Assembly (NCBI GenBank): GCA_012511425.1
Contig: JAAZGC010000300.1
Coordinates: 1-6,020 of the forward strand
Length of the DNA stretch: 6,020 bases
Reading direction: 5' to 3'
Origin: Clostridiales bacterium
GTDB taxonomy: Bacteria; Bacillota; Clostridia; Oscillospirales; CAG-272
The stretch's first letter is position 1. Each line of letters opens with the position of its first letter. Position numbers and translations under genes: made by a program. This document shows positions 4,782 through 6,020 of the stretch, piece after piece. The notes beneath the pieces are model-generated. The model was not told the DNA's origin, ran no database searches, and saw nothing but the letters and a program-made list of their open reading frames with translations.

Positions 4782-5951
4782 ATGTCTTTATACCAGGGAC
4801 GAGGCAACATATCGATGCAGGACGAGTATATGGATTTCATAAACTACGTCTTCGGCTTCAACGGCAGGGACAGTGATTTTTACAAGCTGCTGCCGAAACT
4901 TTACAAGCCCGAATACGACCCGGCGGCGCAGAGCTATGTCGCCGTTGAGGACGGACGCATCAAGGCGGCGGTCGGCGCTTTTGACGACGAGCTTATCATC
5001 GGCTCCGAGCGCTTTGCTCTGCGCGGGATCGGCAACGTCGCGGTGCATCCCTTCTGCCGCCGGCGCGGATATATGAACAATCTTATGAATATGGCCGTCA
5101 GAGAGATGATCGAAGACGGAGTCACCCTCTCCTTTTTGGGCGGACGCCGCCAGAGATACGGCTTTTTCGGCTATGAGCAGGGCTGCGCCGTCCATTCGGC
5201 CGCCGTCGACCGCGACAATTTCAGATATGTTTACGGCGGCGGGGCGGAAAACCGTCCGGTCAGATTGCGGCTGCGCGAGGAGAGGGTCGAAGCGAACGAC
5301 AGCTATCGCCTGAGCTATATCAAAGAAAAAATCGACTCATGCCACGCGCGGTGCGTCCGCCCGGCAGAGAAGCTTTACGACATTCTCGTATCGTGGAGAG
5401 ACTCGGCTTATGTCTTCCTCGACGACTGGGGACGGCTTCGCGGCTACGGCGTCGGCAGCGGCGGCGGTCTGAACGAACTCTGGCTCGACGACGACTCGCT
5501 CACTCCGGACGCCCTCTACGTGCATATCAGCGCAAGCGGCGAATACCGCGTCTCGCTCACCCTCCCGCCCGACAAAGCGGCTCAGCGCCGGGCGATTCAC
5601 GATTTGATGAACGACATTTCGATTGAAAACGGCAAAATGCTGAACGTCTTCGCTTACGAGCGGCTGCTCCGCGCCTGTCTTAAATATTCGGAGGAATACC
5701 GCCGCCTCGGCGACTTCGATTTTGTAGCGCTTATACACGGTAGCGGCGGAGACGAGCGGCTGAGGATAGCCTGCTTCGGCGGGGAGACTTCCGTCGAAAA
5801 GACGGAAAAAGCGGCGGACGTCGAGCTGTCCGCCCTCCGCGCGGTGAGTTTCTTCTTCGGCGCGTCGTCGCCGGAACGCGACGGGATGGACGCGGCGGCG
5901 AGGGGTGCGTTCCCGCTGGCGCTGGGGGTGCATAATTGCGATGGCGTCTAA
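4782..5951 (+). CDS. Eis-like GNAT N-acetyltransferase
   Basis: This gene encodes a 389-residue cytoplasmic protein that likely moves an acetyl group from acetyl-CoA to an amine. The first GNAT fold spans about 48-135: YVAVEDGRIKAAVGAF (beta strands), then GIGNVAVHPFCRRRGYM (82-98), where VAV and RRRGYM are the acetyl-CoA-binding strand and pyrophosphate loop, then LGGRRQRYGFFGYE (119-132), a hallmark of the Eis/YP_-type group. A middle region (about 140-270) would be the second, degenerate GNAT domain, and 285-389 looks like the SCP2-like C-terminal domain of this group, ending VHNCDGV. In Eis the C-terminal carboxylate is catalytic, which fits the intact end here. GGGGAGG (4770-4776) is 5 bases before ATG 4782; ATG 4815 is a weaker alternative start. 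The substrate cannot be told: relatives include aminoglycoside and peptide or protein acetylases, and many are uncharacterised. Confidence 0.88.
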   Translation: MSLYQGRGNISMQDEYMDFINYVFGFNGRDSDFYKLLPKLYKPEYDPAAQSYVAVEDGRIKAAVGAFDDELIIGSERFALRGIGNVAVHPFCRRRGYMNNLMNMAVREMIEDGVTLSFLGGRRQRYGFFGYEQGCAVHSAAVDRDNFRYVYGGGAENRPVRLRLREERVEANDSYRLSYIKEKIDSCHARCVRPAEKLYDILVSWRDSAYVFLDDWGRLRGYGVGSGGGLNELWLDDDSLTPDALYVHISASGEYRVSLTLPPDKAAQRRAIHDLMNDISIENGKMLNVFAYERLLRACLKYSEEYRRLGDFDFVALIHGSGGDERLRIACFGGETSVEKTEKAADVELSALRAVSFFFGASSPERDGMDAAARGAFPLALGVHNCDGV

Positions 5952-5954
5952 ATT

Positions 5955-6020
5955 GAATACCGCCGGAGGCGGTATTCGAGAGTTTTGTGTCCCGCTCTGC
6001 GGGACACGCGAATATTTCCT
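5955..6020. repeat. Array of palindromic modules after the acetyltransferase gene, running off the window
   Basis: Three modules follow in a row. GAATACCGCC (5955-5964) and GGCGGTATTC (5968-5977) form 10 perfect bp around GGA. GTGTCCCGC (5987-5995) and GCGGGACAC (5999-6007) form 9 perfect bp around TCT. GCGAATATTTCCT (6008-6020) looks like the left half of a third and matches 2676-2688 at 12 of 13. The first hairpin begins 3 bases after the stop codon and is followed by GAGAGTTTT, so it may also act as a weak terminator for the acetyltransferase gene. Confidence 0.65.

Noticed and set aside
5337..5933. A 198-codon minus-strand frame opposite the acetyltransferase gene
   Set aside because: It is an antisense shadow of a well-supported GNAT gene and lacks a ribosome site and recognisable domain.
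1..6020. CRISPR array, tRNA or rRNA gene, or intact insertion sequence
   Set aside because: I saw no regularly spaced direct repeats, no tRNA cloverleaf arms or conserved rRNA segments, and no transposase gene.

Overview
The window looks like chromosome from an uncultured, probably gut-associated member of the Clostridia (Oscillospiraceae/Ruminococcaceae-like). The signs are a GC-rich genome with AT-rich intergenic regions, consensus sigma-A promoters, strong G-rich Shine-Dalgarno sites, a Firmicutes-style triose-phosphate isomerase and phosphoglycerate kinase, an XRE antitoxin-type regulator and an Eis-like GNAT. The taxonomic placement is inference from gene style; there is no rRNA gene to settle it.

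Layout, left to right. Positions 1-1703 (minus strand) hold most of a large secreted protein with a signal peptide. It resembles the DUF5722 group of glycoside-hydrolase-like proteins, and its C-terminus runs off the left edge. A 131-base gap with possible hairpins separates it from tpiA (1835-2611, minus). Upstream of tpiA are two short palindromic modules (2654-2698), then an AT-rich promoter/operator region (2736-2767) that drives a small XRE-family regulator (2792-3097, plus) ending in an intrinsic terminator. Facing it is pgk (3234-4421, minus), with its own terminator, promoter and structured leader. The 360-base gap 4422-4781 is a divergent promoter region: a good promoter serves pgk leftward and a full-consensus TTGACA-17-TATAAT promoter serves an Eis-like acetyltransferase (4782-5951, plus) rightward. 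The right edge holds further palindromic modules that match those upstream of tpiA and run out of the window.

How the genes work together. tpiA and pgk are both lower-glycolysis genes on the same strand, but they are separated by an oppositely oriented regulator with its own promoter and by terminators, so they are probably not one operon. The regulator resembles the antitoxin half of a HigBA/RelBE-type toxin-antitoxin pair, but no toxin gene is beside it. A perfect 10-bp inverted repeat lies within its promoter and is the best operator candidate in the window; it also lies next to the possible tpiA promoter. The secreted protein and the acetyltransferase have no obvious functional tie to glycolysis.

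I did not find a clear, previously undescribed multi-gene system. The most interesting items are the solitary antitoxin with its embedded operator, the modular palindromic repeats at two sites, and the apparent replacement of a catalytic-type Glu in the secreted DUF5722-like protein.
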